From Dehalococcoidia bacterium UBA2777 (GTDB taxonomy: Bacteria > Chloroflexota > Dehalococcoidia > UBA2247 > UBA2777), in contig DEIJ01000047.1 in the NCBI GenBank assembly GCA_002352365.1, positions 1-28,972 of the forward strand: a DNA stretch of 28,972 nucleotides, read 5' to 3'. The number at the start of each line of letters is the position of its first letter. Position 1 is the stretch's first letter. A model generated the notes under the pieces. That model saw only the letters and a program-made list of their open reading frames with translations. It searched no databases and had not been told where the DNA came from. Below, piece by piece: positions 6,684-13,770 of the stretch. Position numbers and translations under genes: made by a program.

Positions 6684-7748
6684 ATGAAAGCTGTTATCTT
6701 AGTAGGGGGGGAGGGAACCCGGCTGCGTCCCCTCACCTGTAATACTGTTAAGGCTATGGTGCCAGTTCTGAATAGACCTTTCCTAGAGCATATGATCTGT
6801 TACCTTAGGAGCTATGAGATAAGGGATATCATCCTCACTTTATGCCATCTCCCTGATAGCATTAGGAGCTATTTTGGGGATGGCAGCAAGTTTGGAGTAA
6901 AGCTGACCTATATAGTGGAGGAATCACCTTTAGGTACTGCAGGTGCAGTTAAGAATGCTCAAAGGTATCTTGATGAGCCCTTCTTCATCCTCAATGGTGA
7001 CATTTTCACCGACCTCGATCTCGGCGCCATGTTAGCCTTTTATAAGCAGACAAGGGCGAAGGTAAGCATCGCCTTGACTCCGGTGGAGAATCCCACCATC
7101 TATGGAGTAGTGGAGACTGATGCCCAAGGGAGGGTAAGGCACTTCATAGAAAAGCCAGCGTGGGGAGAGGTAACTACCAACTTGATTAACGCCGGCATTT
7201 ACCTGCTAAACCCTGAAGTTCTCAGCGGGGTGCCCCAGGACACACATTTCATGTTCGAGCATCATCTCTTCCCCCAGCTTCTAGACAAAGGGGAGTCTAT
7301 CTATGGTTACTCATCTGAGGCCTATTGGATAGATATAGGCACCCCGGAGAAATATCTAAAGTTGCACCATGACTTGCTTAAAAGATATGGCGAAGGGTTG
7401 ACTACCCAATACTCAATCCACCCTAGCGCTCAAACCGAAGGCAAAGTTTTGATAGGAAGTGAGTGCCATATTGGGCCACGGGTCCGGATAGAAGGACCGG
7501 CAACTTTGGGCCCTGGCTCTAGGATTGAGGAAGGGGCACAAATTTCTGGAGCTGTCCTGTGGCGTAATGTCCAGGTAGGTCGGCAAGCTATCTTGGAAAA
7601 TTGTATTGCCGGTGATAACTGCTTTATTGGCAGCGGCAGCTTTATCCCCCAAGGCTCAGTTCTCGGTGATAATGTGGTAATAGAGAGCAAAAGCAACCTG
7701 CCACCGAGTAGCAGGATCTGGCCAGGGACAAAAGTCGTCAAACACTAA
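6684..7748 (+). CDS. NDP-sugar pyrophosphorylase (mannose-1-phosphate guanylyltransferase-like)
   Basis: A 354-residue two-domain enzyme that activates a sugar-1-phosphate with an NTP. Domain 1 (about 1-230) is a nucleotidyltransferase: VGGEGTRLRPLT at 7-18, NGDIFTDL near 104-111, EKPAWGE near 156-162, and YWIDIGTPEKYLK near 215-227. Domain 2 (about 240-354) shows hexapeptide repeats of a left-handed beta-helix (IGSECHIGPRVRIEG and similar). This architecture is typical of GDP-mannose pyrophosphorylase-like and some glucose-1-phosphate enzymes. The usual KPM after the loop reads KAM here. It stands alone on its strand. Its last 11 bases overlap the 3' end of ychF, which runs the other way. 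Confidence 0.88.
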   Translation: MKAVILVGGEGTRLRPLTCNTVKAMVPVLNRPFLEHMICYLRSYEIRDIILTLCHLPDSIRSYFGDGSKFGVKLTYIVEESPLGTAGAVKNAQRYLDEPFFILNGDIFTDLDLGAMLAFYKQTRAKVSIALTPVENPTIYGVVETDAQGRVRHFIEKPAWGEVTTNLINAGIYLLNPEVLSGVPQDTHFMFEHHLFPQLLDKGESIYGYSSEAYWIDIGTPEKYLKLHHDLLKRYGEGLTTQYSIHPSAQTEGKVLIGSECHIGPRVRIEGPATLGPGSRIEEGAQISGAVLWRNVQVGRQAILENCIAGDNCFIGSGSFIPQGSVLGDNVVIESKSNLPPSSRIWPGTKVVKH

Positions 7749-8826
7749 ATAGGAAGGTGATTACATCCCCATCTTGGACGATATAGTTTTTCCCCTCCAG
7801 GTGAAGTAAGCCTCGCTTGCGCGCTTCAGCCAGGTTGCTGCAGCTCATTAGCTCATTATAGCCGATAACCTCCGCTCGGATAAAACCTCTCTCCATATCA
7901 GAGTGAACTTTACCTGCTGCTTTAGGAGTAGAGGTATTTTGGCCGATAGTCCACGCCTTCACCTCACCAGAAGCGATAGTGAAAAAGGAGATCAACCCTA
8001 AGAGTTCATAAGAGAGGTTGATAAGACGGTCGAGTGCTGACTCTTTTAGATCCAAAGCTAAGCGGAACTCCCCGGCTTCGGCCTCAGCAAGCTGAGCCAG
8101 CTCCATTTCTAGCTTGCCACACAGGGCAGCAACCGGGATTTGAGGATAATGGGAGCCCACTTCCTCCTCAAGGGAAGAGGCGTGGGGCAATTGCTCCTCT
8201 CCGATATTGAGTACCACCATCGGTGGCTTAGCAGTAAGGAATTGATAGCTCTCAATGGTTTTGGCTTCCTCCTCGGCTAAGCTCTGGTGTCGAAGCGGCA
8301 CCTCATTTTCCAGCGCCGACTTGATCTTCATCATTAGTGCCTGCTCGTGATAGAGCGCCTCTCGCTCTTGAGGCTTTGCCCCCTTAAGTGAATCCTCTAT
8401 TCGCTTAACCCTTCTCTCAACGATGGCCAGATCGGAGAAGGTGAGCTCTAAATTCGCTGTGGCAATATCTCGCTCCGGATTTATGCTGCTCTCAATATGA
8501 GGTATCCTATCATCCTCAAAGGCCCGTACTACATGGATGAGAGCATCCACTTTGCCGAGGTAAGTCAGCAGCCGGCCACCCAACCCCTCACCTTTGCCCA
8601 AACCTTTGGGAATAGCCATATCGATATATTTCACCTCAGCAGGGATGGTCCTCTTAGGCTTGAGCATTGCCTCCAGGCCCTCCAGGCGAGGGTCTCTCAC
8701 CTTGGCTACTCCGACATTCGGTTCTGAGGTAGTAGCATAAGCAGCGGTTTCTGCCTTGCCCCGCGTCAGAGCATTAAAAACCGTTGTTTTCCCGCTTTTA
8801 GGCAGTCCAATGATGCCTATTTCCAT
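7738..8826 (-). CDS. ychF: YchF/Obg-family P-loop NTPase (divergent YchF)
   Basis: A 362-residue translation-associated NTPase of the YchF branch. Seen: P-loop GLPKSGKTT at 7-15; KGEGLGGRLL in the switch II region; NIGE near 208-211 in place of the GTPase NKxD motif, as expected for the ATP-preferring YchF branch; INPERDIATANLEL near 114-127; and the C-terminal TGS domain with AGKVHSDMERGFIRAEVI near 305-322. Two departures from the usual form: SGKTT in place of VGKST, and DMAIPKGLGKGEGLG where most YchF have DIAGLVxGAS. It may belong to a separate YchF-like clade. No Shine-Dalgarno sequence precedes the ATG. It follows the EF-Tu-like gene by 43 bases. Confidence 0.85.
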   Translation of the reverse strand: MEIGIIGLPKSGKTTVFNALTRGKAETAAYATTSEPNVGVAKVRDPRLEGLEAMLKPKRTIPAEVKYIDMAIPKGLGKGEGLGGRLLTYLGKVDALIHVVRAFEDDRIPHIESSINPERDIATANLELTFSDLAIVERRVKRIEDSLKGAKPQEREALYHEQALMMKIKSALENEVPLRHQSLAEEEAKTIESYQFLTAKPPMVVLNIGEEQLPHASSLEEEVGSHYPQIPVAALCGKLEMELAQLAEAEAGEFRLALDLKESALDRLINLSYELLGLISFFTIASGEVKAWTIGQNTSTPKAAGKVHSDMERGFIRAEVIGYNELMSCSNLAEARKRGLLHLEGKNYIVQDGDVITFLFSV

Positions 8827-8869
8827 TAGAATATAGAATACCGCCGAAGCACCAACTTAAGGATTTGTC

Positions 8870-9127
8870 CTAGTCAATAACTTTGTACACTATATCTCCC
8901 TGTCTCACCCGGCTGGGGATTTTCACCCCTACAGCATCCCCAGACTTAGCCTGGTTCACCTCTACATTCTGAATCTGTATTGACTCGACTACAACCTCAA
9001 GGTCAGTGGTGTGCCCCCTAAAGTGGATTTTATCCCCCACTTTAAGCTCCCCGGCTAGTTCGATCCCAGCTACTACTGGTCGGGCAAAGAAATCACTCAC
9101 CCTGCCGATCTCGATCTCCTCTACCAT
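8870..9127 (-). CDS. EF-Tu domain II-like mini-protein
   Basis: An 85-residue protein consisting of a single beta-barrel like domain II of translation elongation factors, usually annotated as a translation elongation factor-like protein. Typical signatures: VxDFFARPVVAGIEL near residues 10-24, LKVGDKIHFRGHTTD near 28-42, IQIQNVEVNQAKSGDAVGVKI near 50-70, and a C-terminal GDIVYKV. There is no GTPase domain, so it cannot act as an elongation factor on its own; its role is unknown. AAGGAGG sits at a good distance from the ATG. It lies between a 29-codon candidate ORF and ychF, in a pyrF-led run. Confidence 0.85.
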   Translation of the reverse strand: MVEEIEIGRVSDFFARPVVAGIELAGELKVGDKIHFRGHTTDLEVVVESIQIQNVEVNQAKSGDAVGVKIPSRVRQGDIVYKVID

Positions 9128-9139
9128 GGTGATACCTCC

Positions 9140-9229
9140 TTAATTACCTGACTGGATAATCTCCTTCACTATTTGAATCACCACCTTCCATTCATAGCTA
9201 CCACGGGGAGGTGCTTTTCTCAGCCGCAC
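9140..9229 (-). CDS. Candidate 29-residue small protein between pyrF and EF-Tu-like gene
   Basis: A GTG start overlaps the pyrF stop by one base (TAGTG), a classic arrangement for translational coupling. The frame runs 29 codons (VRLRKAPPRGSYEWK... ending in QSGN) and stops 12 bases before the next ATG, with that gene's AAGGAGG in between. The C-terminal half (WKVVIQIVKEII) would form an amphipathic helix and the N-terminus is basic. I recognise no family. It has no own Shine-Dalgarno sequence, so it depends on termination-reinitiation if real. It could equally be a chance frame filling the gap. Confidence 0.4.
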   Translation of the reverse strand: MRLRKAPPRGSYEWKVVIQIVKEIIQSGN

Positions 9230-10038
9230 TATCTTAAAAGGGAGTTGATTCGACTGCGTAATTCCTCAGCAGCGCAGCGGGCTTGGTAGGCAAAATCATT
9301 CCCCTTCGAGGCATACAGGATCTGCCTCGAGGAACAAAATATGGCTTCTCCGGCATTATTTATTCCATAGCGAACTGCCTGAGCTAAGTCACCTCCTTGA
9401 GCTCCGATGCCGGGAATGAGTAATACCATCTCGGGGCAAAGCTCACGAATTTGCTTCAGTTCCTGGGGATAAGTGGCGCCGACTACTAGCCCCACATTGC
9501 CATGCTGGTTCCACTCTTTGGCTCTTTGGGCCACTATCTCAAATAACAACCTTTGCCCCGCGGAGGAATCCCCCCTCAGACAAGGGAGGGATTGGAAGTC
9601 CATAGCGCCAGGGTTTGATGTCCGACACAGAATGAATATGCCTTTATCTTCATACTGGATGAATGGCTCCACCCCGTCAAACCCTAAATAAGGGTTTACG
9701 GTGGCTGCATCAAAGCCAAAGACCTCAAATAGTGCTTTGGCATAAAGCCGAGCAGTGTGACTGATGTCGCCTCGCTTAGCATCCCCTATTACCGGGATAT
9801 CGCTGGGGATATATTCTACACTCTTGTTGAGAGCGATAAGTCCCTCACTACCTAGTGCTTCATAGAAGGCGAGATTGGGTTTGTAAGCACAAACTATATC
9901 AGCCGTGGCCTCGATAATGGATCTATTGAACTCGAAGACACCTATCTCAGGCATCAACCCAGGATCAGGGTCAAGCCCAATGCACACCAGGCTTCTATTC
10001 CGCTGTATAGCTTTGCGGAGCTTGTCAACAAATTTCAC
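9229..10038 (-). CDS. pyrF: Orotidine 5'-phosphate decarboxylase (long form)
   Basis: Converts OMP to UMP, the last step of pyrimidine synthesis. With the GTG start at 10038 the protein has 269 residues, the size of the longer PyrF branch, and begins FVDKLRKAIQRNRSLVCIGLDPDP as these enzymes do. The catalytic signature is GDAKRGDIS (Asp-x-Lys-x-x-Asp) near residues 84-92; PGIGAQGGD near 208-216 is the phosphate loop. A longer frame beginning with GTG at 10119 adds 27 residues without resemblance to PyrF, and a good promoter lies inside that extension, so I prefer the shorter form. The leader would then be only about 7 bases, with no clear ribosome-binding site. Confidence 0.9.
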   Translation of the reverse strand: MKFVDKLRKAIQRNRSLVCIGLDPDPGLMPEIGVFEFNRSIIEATADIVCAYKPNLAFYEALGSEGLIALNKSVEYIPSDIPVIGDAKRGDISHTARLYAKALFEVFGFDAATVNPYLGFDGVEPFIQYEDKGIFILCRTSNPGAMDFQSLPCLRGDSSAGQRLLFEIVAQRAKEWNQHGNVGLVVGATYPQELKQIRELCPEMVLLIPGIGAQGGDLAQAVRYGINNAGEAIFCSSRQILYASKGNDFAYQARCAAEELRSRINSLLR

Positions 10039-10050
10039 CTGCTTAAAACT

Positions 10051-10078
10051 GATAATATCCAATATGAAGGATAATATC
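10051..10078. repeat. Direct repeat GATAATATC, two copies 19 bp apart
   Basis: GATAATATC occurs at 10051-10059 and again at 10070-10078, overlapping the -10 and -35 elements of the pyrF promoter. Two copies roughly two helical turns apart could bind a dimeric regulator, or may only reflect AT-rich promoter composition. Confidence 0.4.
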
Positions 10079-10080
10079 AA
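10052..10080 (-). promoter_or_regulatory. sigma70-type promoter of the pyrF run
   Basis: On the minus strand TTGATA (10075-10080) and TATTAT (10052-10057) are separated by 17 bases; each matches consensus at five of six positions. The predicted start near 10045 lies just before the GTG of pyrF, giving a nearly leaderless mRNA. Confidence 0.55.
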
Positions 10081-10086
10081 GTGCGG

Positions 10087-10115
10087 TTGACAATGCTTCT
10101 CTCCCTTGAGATAAT
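10087..10115 (+). promoter_or_regulatory. sigma70-type promoter of the acyl-CoA dehydrogenase array
   Basis: TTGACA (10087-10092, perfect) and GATAAT (10110-10115, five of six) with a 17-base spacer. The predicted start is near 10122, leaving a leader of about 58 bases. Only six bases separate its -35 from the -35 of the opposing pyrF promoter, so the two RNA polymerase sites overlap. Confidence 0.65.
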
Positions 10116-10126
10116 GCACTTGCTGA

Positions 10127-10140
10127 CTTAAAGCTTTAAG
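10127..10140. promoter_or_regulatory. Perfect 14-bp palindrome downstream of promoter start
   Basis: CTTAAAGCTTTAAG reads the same on both strands and lies about 5 bases after the predicted transcription start of the acyl-CoA dehydrogenase operon, a usual place for a repressor operator. The bound protein is unknown. Confidence 0.4.
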
Positions 10141-10179
10141 CTGTCGGCTGATAGTTTAATTTTTAGTAAGGAGGGTAAG

Positions 10180-11346
10180 GTGGGTGGATTTGGCTTCAGC
10201 GAAGAGCAAGAGATGTTTCGCCGTGAGGTGAGGAATTTTGCTCAGAGGGAACTTGCCCCAGGTGCCAAAGAGCGAGCCAAGGAAGAGGGAACCCCGGAGA
10301 TTGCCCATGAGTGGGCGAGGAGGATTGCCGATGCTGGACTTGCCGGTTTAGGTGTGCCTCCCAAATATGGAGGCCAGGGTGCCGACTGGGTGGCAATTGG
10401 TATTGCAGTTGAAGAGATGTCGAAAGCAGACATGAACCTGGGGGCAACCCCTGTATTGCCAGCGCTAGTGACCAGGGCCATGGCTCTGGGTGGATGTTCG
10501 GAGGAGCTCCAGCAAAAATACCTCCCCGCCATGGCCAAGGGAGAGTTTTTAGTTTGTCTGGTTATATCCGAGCCACATTGTGGCTCGGATGCTGCCGAGC
10601 TAAGGACGCGGGCAGTAAGAGATGGTGACTACTACACTATCAATGGGGAGAAAACATCTATTAGCGGGAGCATGTCTTCCGATGCTGGTTTTCTTTTTGC
10701 TAAGACCGATCCTGCAGCCAGAGCTAGAGGGGTGACCTCATTTCTTGTTCCCTTTGACCTCCCTGGGGTATCTAGGTCACGGATTCGGGATATGGGTTGG
10801 ATAGGGGTGACTTGTGCCTCAATTTTCTTGGACGATGTTCGCCTCCCGGCAGATCATCGTCTCAGTGAAGAGGGGAAGGGCTTTTATATGATGATGGGGA
10901 CTTTTGATGTTCTCCGGGTATTCTTGGCCCTAGCAGTTCTCGGTGGAGCGCAAACCTCCCTTGAGGATGCTATCAATTATGCCAAGCAACGCACCGCCTT
11001 TGGCCAACCTATTGCCAGGTTTGAAGGGGTCTCTTTTAAGATTGCTGAGCATGCTACCTGGCTTGAGGCAGCTAGGCTTCTTTGCTACCGGGCTTTGTGG
11101 CTGGCAGATCAAGGTTTGCCTCACACCAAAGAGGCAGCGATGTCTAAATGGCTTGCCCCGGTAGTTGCGGTCAATGCCATCCATGACTCCCTGCTCATTC
11201 ACGGGCATGTGGGCTATAGTGAGGAGTATCCTATTGAGCAACGCTTAAGAGATGCCATTGGCTTTGAGATGGCCGACGGCACAGCTCAGATAATGAAGAT
11301 GATCATTGCTCGGGAACTGATGGGCAGGGAATTCCGCTCCTACTGA
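10180..11346 (+). CDS. Acyl-CoA dehydrogenase, copy 1 of tandem array
   Basis: A 388-residue FAD-dependent acyl-CoA dehydrogenase that would form a double bond in an acyl-CoA and pass electrons to ETF. Domains: N-terminal helices from GFGFSEEQEMF; beta-barrel with SEPHCGSDA near 129-137; C-terminal helical domain with AKQRTAFGQPIARFEG near 267-282. The C-terminal motif reads ADGTAQIMK, so Asp366 stands where medium- and short-chain enzymes have the catalytic Glu (YEGTxxI). The GTG start follows AAGGAGG. First of four paralogs behind a strong promoter. The 3' end (11118-11336) is identical to copy 3. Substrate unknown; an alicyclic or branched acyl-CoA is conceivable. Confidence 0.92.
   Translation: MGGFGFSEEQEMFRREVRNFAQRELAPGAKERAKEEGTPEIAHEWARRIADAGLAGLGVPPKYGGQGADWVAIGIAVEEMSKADMNLGATPVLPALVTRAMALGGCSEELQQKYLPAMAKGEFLVCLVISEPHCGSDAAELRTRAVRDGDYYTINGEKTSISGSMSSDAGFLFAKTDPAARARGVTSFLVPFDLPGVSRSRIRDMGWIGVTCASIFLDDVRLPADHRLSEEGKGFYMMMGTFDVLRVFLALAVLGGAQTSLEDAINYAKQRTAFGQPIARFEGVSFKIAEHATWLEAARLLCYRALWLADQGLPHTKEAAMSKWLAPVVAVNAIHDSLLIHGHVGYSEEYPIEQRLRDAIGFEMADGTAQIMKMIIARELMGREFRSY
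10566..10590. repeat. 11-bp inverted repeat inside acyl-CoA dehydrogenase copy 1
   Basis: ATCCGAGCCAC and GTGGCTCGGAT form an 11-bp perfect stem with a 3-base loop in the codons of the FAD-domain motif SEPHCGSD. The other three copies use different codons here and lack the full repeat. Confidence 0.6.
11118..11336 (+). repeat. 219-bp tract identical to 13508-13726
   Basis: By base-by-base reading, 11118-11336 of copy 1 and 13508-13726 of copy 3 are identical, flanked by T/C differences at both ends (11117 against 13507, 11337 against 13727). High similarity with scattered differences continues upstream to about 10955 and 13345. The 5' halves of the two genes are clearly different. Confidence 0.9.
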
Positions 11347-11385
11347 AGTTAACAGTCCACAAGCTAGCGGGCTTCAACAAGGAGG
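11346..11385 (+). repeat. Conserved intergenic spacer, copy 1
   Basis: Begins AAGTTAACAGTCCAC just after the stop of copy 1 and ends in the AAGGAGG ribosome-binding site of copy 2. It matches the spacers at 12547-12577 and 13736-13766 but carries about 9 extra bases in the middle. The array was duplicated as gene-plus-spacer units. Confidence 0.75.
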
Positions 11386-11395
11386 AAAAAATAAC

Positions 11396-12547
11396 ATGAG
11401 TGGATTTGGTTTCAGCGAAGAGCAAGAGATGTTTCGTCGCACAGCGCGCGATTTTGCCCAAAGGGAGCTTGCCCCAGGGGCAAAGGAGCGAGCTAAAATG
11501 GAGGAGTACCCTCGGGAGATGTTGAACAAGATGGGTGATGCCGGGCTTATGGGTTTAGGTGCTCCTACTAAGTATGGTGGACAGGGGGCAGACTGGGTAA
11601 CGCTAGGTATTGGGGTTGAGGAATTGGCTAAGGTAGATATGTGCGCCGCACTGTCCCTGACAAATTCCGCACTGCTAAAAGTAGTCATGACTCAATGCTC
11701 GGAAGATTTGCGGCAAAAGTACCTCGCTGCTGCAGTTAAAGGGGAATGTTCGGCCTGTCTGGTTATAACTGAACCTCACTGCGGCTCCGATGCTGCGGCG
11801 ATAAAGACAAAAGCGATAAGGGATGGAGATTATTATATTATCAATGGGGAGAAGACGGCCGTCACCGGGGGAATGAGTGGTGATGTGGCTATGTTCGCTG
11901 CTAAAACCGACCCCACGCTTGGGGCGAGGGGGGTAACTTTCTTCCTTGTCCCCCTTGATCTCCCGGGTATAAGCAAATCCCGTATTCCAGACATGGGTTG
12001 GCAGCCAATGAGTGGAGCTTCCCTCTTTTTCGACGATGTTCGTCTCCCCATAGAGTATCGCCTCAGTGAAGAGGGCAAGGGCTTTTATATGATGATGGGG
12101 CAGTTTGATGTTCTCCGAGTGTTCTTATCGTTAATCCCTTTGGGTTTAGCTCAGGCCTCCCTTGAGGATGCTATCAATTATGCTAAGCAACGCACCGCCT
12201 TTGGCCAACCCATAGCCAGGTTTGAAGGGGTCTCTTTCAAGATTGCTGAGCATGCTACCTGGATTGAAGCCGCTAGGCTGCTTTGCTACCGAACTCTGTG
12301 GCTGGCAGATCAAGGTTTGCCTCACACCAAAGAATCAGCGATGTGCAAATGGCTCTGCCCAGTGGTAGCGTACGACGCCATTCATGATGCCTTGCTCATT
12401 CATGGACATGTCGCTTATAGTGAGGAGTATCCCATAGAGCAGCGTTTGAGAGATACCATCGGCTATGAGTTTACCGACGGCACCGCTCAGGTAATGAAGA
12501 TAATCATCGCCCGCCAGTTGATTGGCAAAGAGTTCCGCCCTTACTAA
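11396..12547 (+). CDS. Acyl-CoA dehydrogenase, copy 2 of tandem array
   Basis: A 383-residue paralog of copy 1 with the same fold and motifs: GFGFSEEQEMFRR at the N-terminus, TEPHCGSDA near 127-135, AKQRTAFGQPIARFEG near 262-277. Asp361 in FTDGTAQVMK takes the place of the usual catalytic Glu. The ATG follows AAGGAGG at a suitable spacing. Its first 85 or so bases are nearly the same as those of copy 3, while its C-terminal third differs (SAMCKWLCPVVAYDAIHDA against AAMSKWLAPVVAVNAIHDS), so the array is a mosaic. The predicted substrate pocket region (residues about 85-105) differs from the other copies, suggesting a different acyl-CoA or a heteromeric role. Confidence 0.92.
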   Translation: MSGFGFSEEQEMFRRTARDFAQRELAPGAKERAKMEEYPREMLNKMGDAGLMGLGAPTKYGGQGADWVTLGIGVEELAKVDMCAALSLTNSALLKVVMTQCSEDLRQKYLAAAVKGECSACLVITEPHCGSDAAAIKTKAIRDGDYYIINGEKTAVTGGMSGDVAMFAAKTDPTLGARGVTFFLVPLDLPGISKSRIPDMGWQPMSGASLFFDDVRLPIEYRLSEEGKGFYMMMGQFDVLRVFLSLIPLGLAQASLEDAINYAKQRTAFGQPIARFEGVSFKIAEHATWIEAARLLCYRTLWLADQGLPHTKESAMCKWLCPVVAYDAIHDALLIHGHVAYSEEYPIEQRLRDTIGYEFTDGTAQVMKIIIARQLIGKEFRPY

Positions 12548-12577
12548 AGTTAACAGTCCACAGCTTCTACAAGGAGG
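12547..12577 (+). repeat. Conserved intergenic spacer, copy 2
   Basis: AAGTTAACAGTCCACAGC followed by TTCTACAAGGAGG; 31 bases, same layout as the spacer at 13736-13766. It supplies the ribosome-binding site of copy 3. Confidence 0.75.
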
Positions 12578-12581
12578 AATG

Positions 12582-13736
12582 GTGAGTGGATTTGGTTTTA
12601 GCGAAGAGCAAGAGATGTTTCGCCGCACGGCGCGCGATTTTGCCCAAAGGGAGCTTGCCCCGGGGGGAAAGGAGCGGGTCAAACAGGATAGGTATCCTCG
12701 AGAGCTATTAAAAAGAATCGCTGATATGGGATTTTTGGGAATAGTTACCCCCAGTGAGTATGGAGGGCAGGGGGCAGATTGGGTAACACTTGGTATTGCC
12801 ATTGAGGAGTTATCCAAGGTGGATTATGGGGCTGGATTAGCCGTATCAGTACCGGCAATTTTATCTCGTGCCCTTCTGGCCCGCGGTTCAGAAGAGATGC
12901 GCCGCAAGTGGTTCCCCCCAGTGGCTAAGGGTGAGTGGATAAGTTGCCTTGCGGTAACTGAACCTCATTGTGGCTCGGATGCCGCAGCTATAAAAACGAC
13001 CGCAGTAAGGGATGAAGATGGCTACCTCCTCAGCGGTGAAAAGACCTCCATCACCTTTGGTATGATTGCTGATTTTGCCATGATGCCAGTTAAGACTGAT
13101 CCTATGGCCAAGGCCAGAGGGGTAAGCTTCTTCCTCGTTCCCCTTGATCTCCCAGGTATAACCAGATCCCTTATCCCAGATATGGGCTACAAGCCAGTGA
13201 CCGCCGCATCAATTTTCTTGGATAATGTACGTCTCCCAGCAGAGAATCGCATTGGGGGGGAGGGCGAGGGCTTCTATGTGGTTATGGGCCAGTTCGATGT
13301 TCTTCGGGTATGCCTGGCGTTAACTGTCTTAGGGGTGGCAGAGGCCTCCCTTGAGGATGCTATCAGCTATGCTAAGCAACGCACCGCCTTTGGCCAACCT
13401 ATTGCCAGGTTTGAAGGGGTCTCTTTTAAGATTGCTGAACATGCTACCTGGCTTGAGGCAGCGAGACTTCTTTGCTACCGGGCTTTGTGGCTGGCAGATC
13501 AAGGTTCGCCTCACACCAAAGAGGCAGCGATGTCTAAATGGCTTGCCCCGGTAGTTGCGGTCAATGCCATCCATGACTCCCTGCTCATTCACGGGCATGT
13601 GGGCTATAGTGAGGAGTATCCTATTGAGCAACGCTTAAGAGATGCCATTGGCTTTGAGATGGCCGACGGCACAGCTCAGATAATGAAGATGATCATTGCT
13701 CGGGAACTGATGGGCAGGGAATTCCGTCCCTACTAA
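12582..13736 (+). CDS. Acyl-CoA dehydrogenase, copy 3 of tandem array
   Basis: A 384-residue paralog with GFGFSEEQEMFRR, TEPHCGSDA near 128-136 and AKQRTAFGQPIARFEG near 263-278; Asp362 in ADGTAQIMK replaces the usual catalytic Glu. I place the start at the GTG at 12582, four bases after AAGGAGG; an in-frame ATG one codon earlier is too close to the ribosome-binding site. The frame is open further upstream into copy 2, but those residues are the tail of copy 2 read out of frame. It is a visible mosaic: the 5' end resembles copy 2 and the last 390 bases copy 1, including the 219-bp identical tract. Likely homotetramer or mixed oligomer with its neighbours (inference). Confidence 0.92.
   Translation: MSGFGFSEEQEMFRRTARDFAQRELAPGGKERVKQDRYPRELLKRIADMGFLGIVTPSEYGGQGADWVTLGIAIEELSKVDYGAGLAVSVPAILSRALLARGSEEMRRKWFPPVAKGEWISCLAVTEPHCGSDAAAIKTTAVRDEDGYLLSGEKTSITFGMIADFAMMPVKTDPMAKARGVSFFLVPLDLPGITRSLIPDMGYKPVTAASIFLDNVRLPAENRIGGEGEGFYVVMGQFDVLRVCLALTVLGVAEASLEDAISYAKQRTAFGQPIARFEGVSFKIAEHATWLEAARLLCYRALWLADQGSPHTKEAAMSKWLAPVVAVNAIHDSLLIHGHVGYSEEYPIEQRLRDAIGFEMADGTAQIMKMIIARELMGREFRPY
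13508..13726 (+). repeat. 219-bp tract identical to 11118-11336
   Basis: Partner of the tract in copy 1, at an offset of 2390 bases. Perfect identity including synonymous positions, whereas flanking parts of the two genes have diverged, points to recent gene conversion or unequal crossing-over. Confidence 0.9.
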
Positions 13737-13766
13737 AGCTAACAGTCCCCAGCTTCCCCAAGGAGG
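13736..13766 (+). repeat. Conserved intergenic spacer, copy 3
   Basis: AAGCTAACAGTCCCCAGC followed by TTCCCCAAGGAGG; 31 bases, differing from the spacer at 12547-12577 at a few positions. It supplies the ribosome-binding site of copy 4. Confidence 0.75.
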
Positions 13767-13770
13767 CAAC

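Noticed and set aside
10039..10119. 27-residue N-terminal extension of PyrF from a GTG at 10119
   Set aside because: No similarity to PyrF and no ribosome-binding site; a good promoter lies inside the extension.
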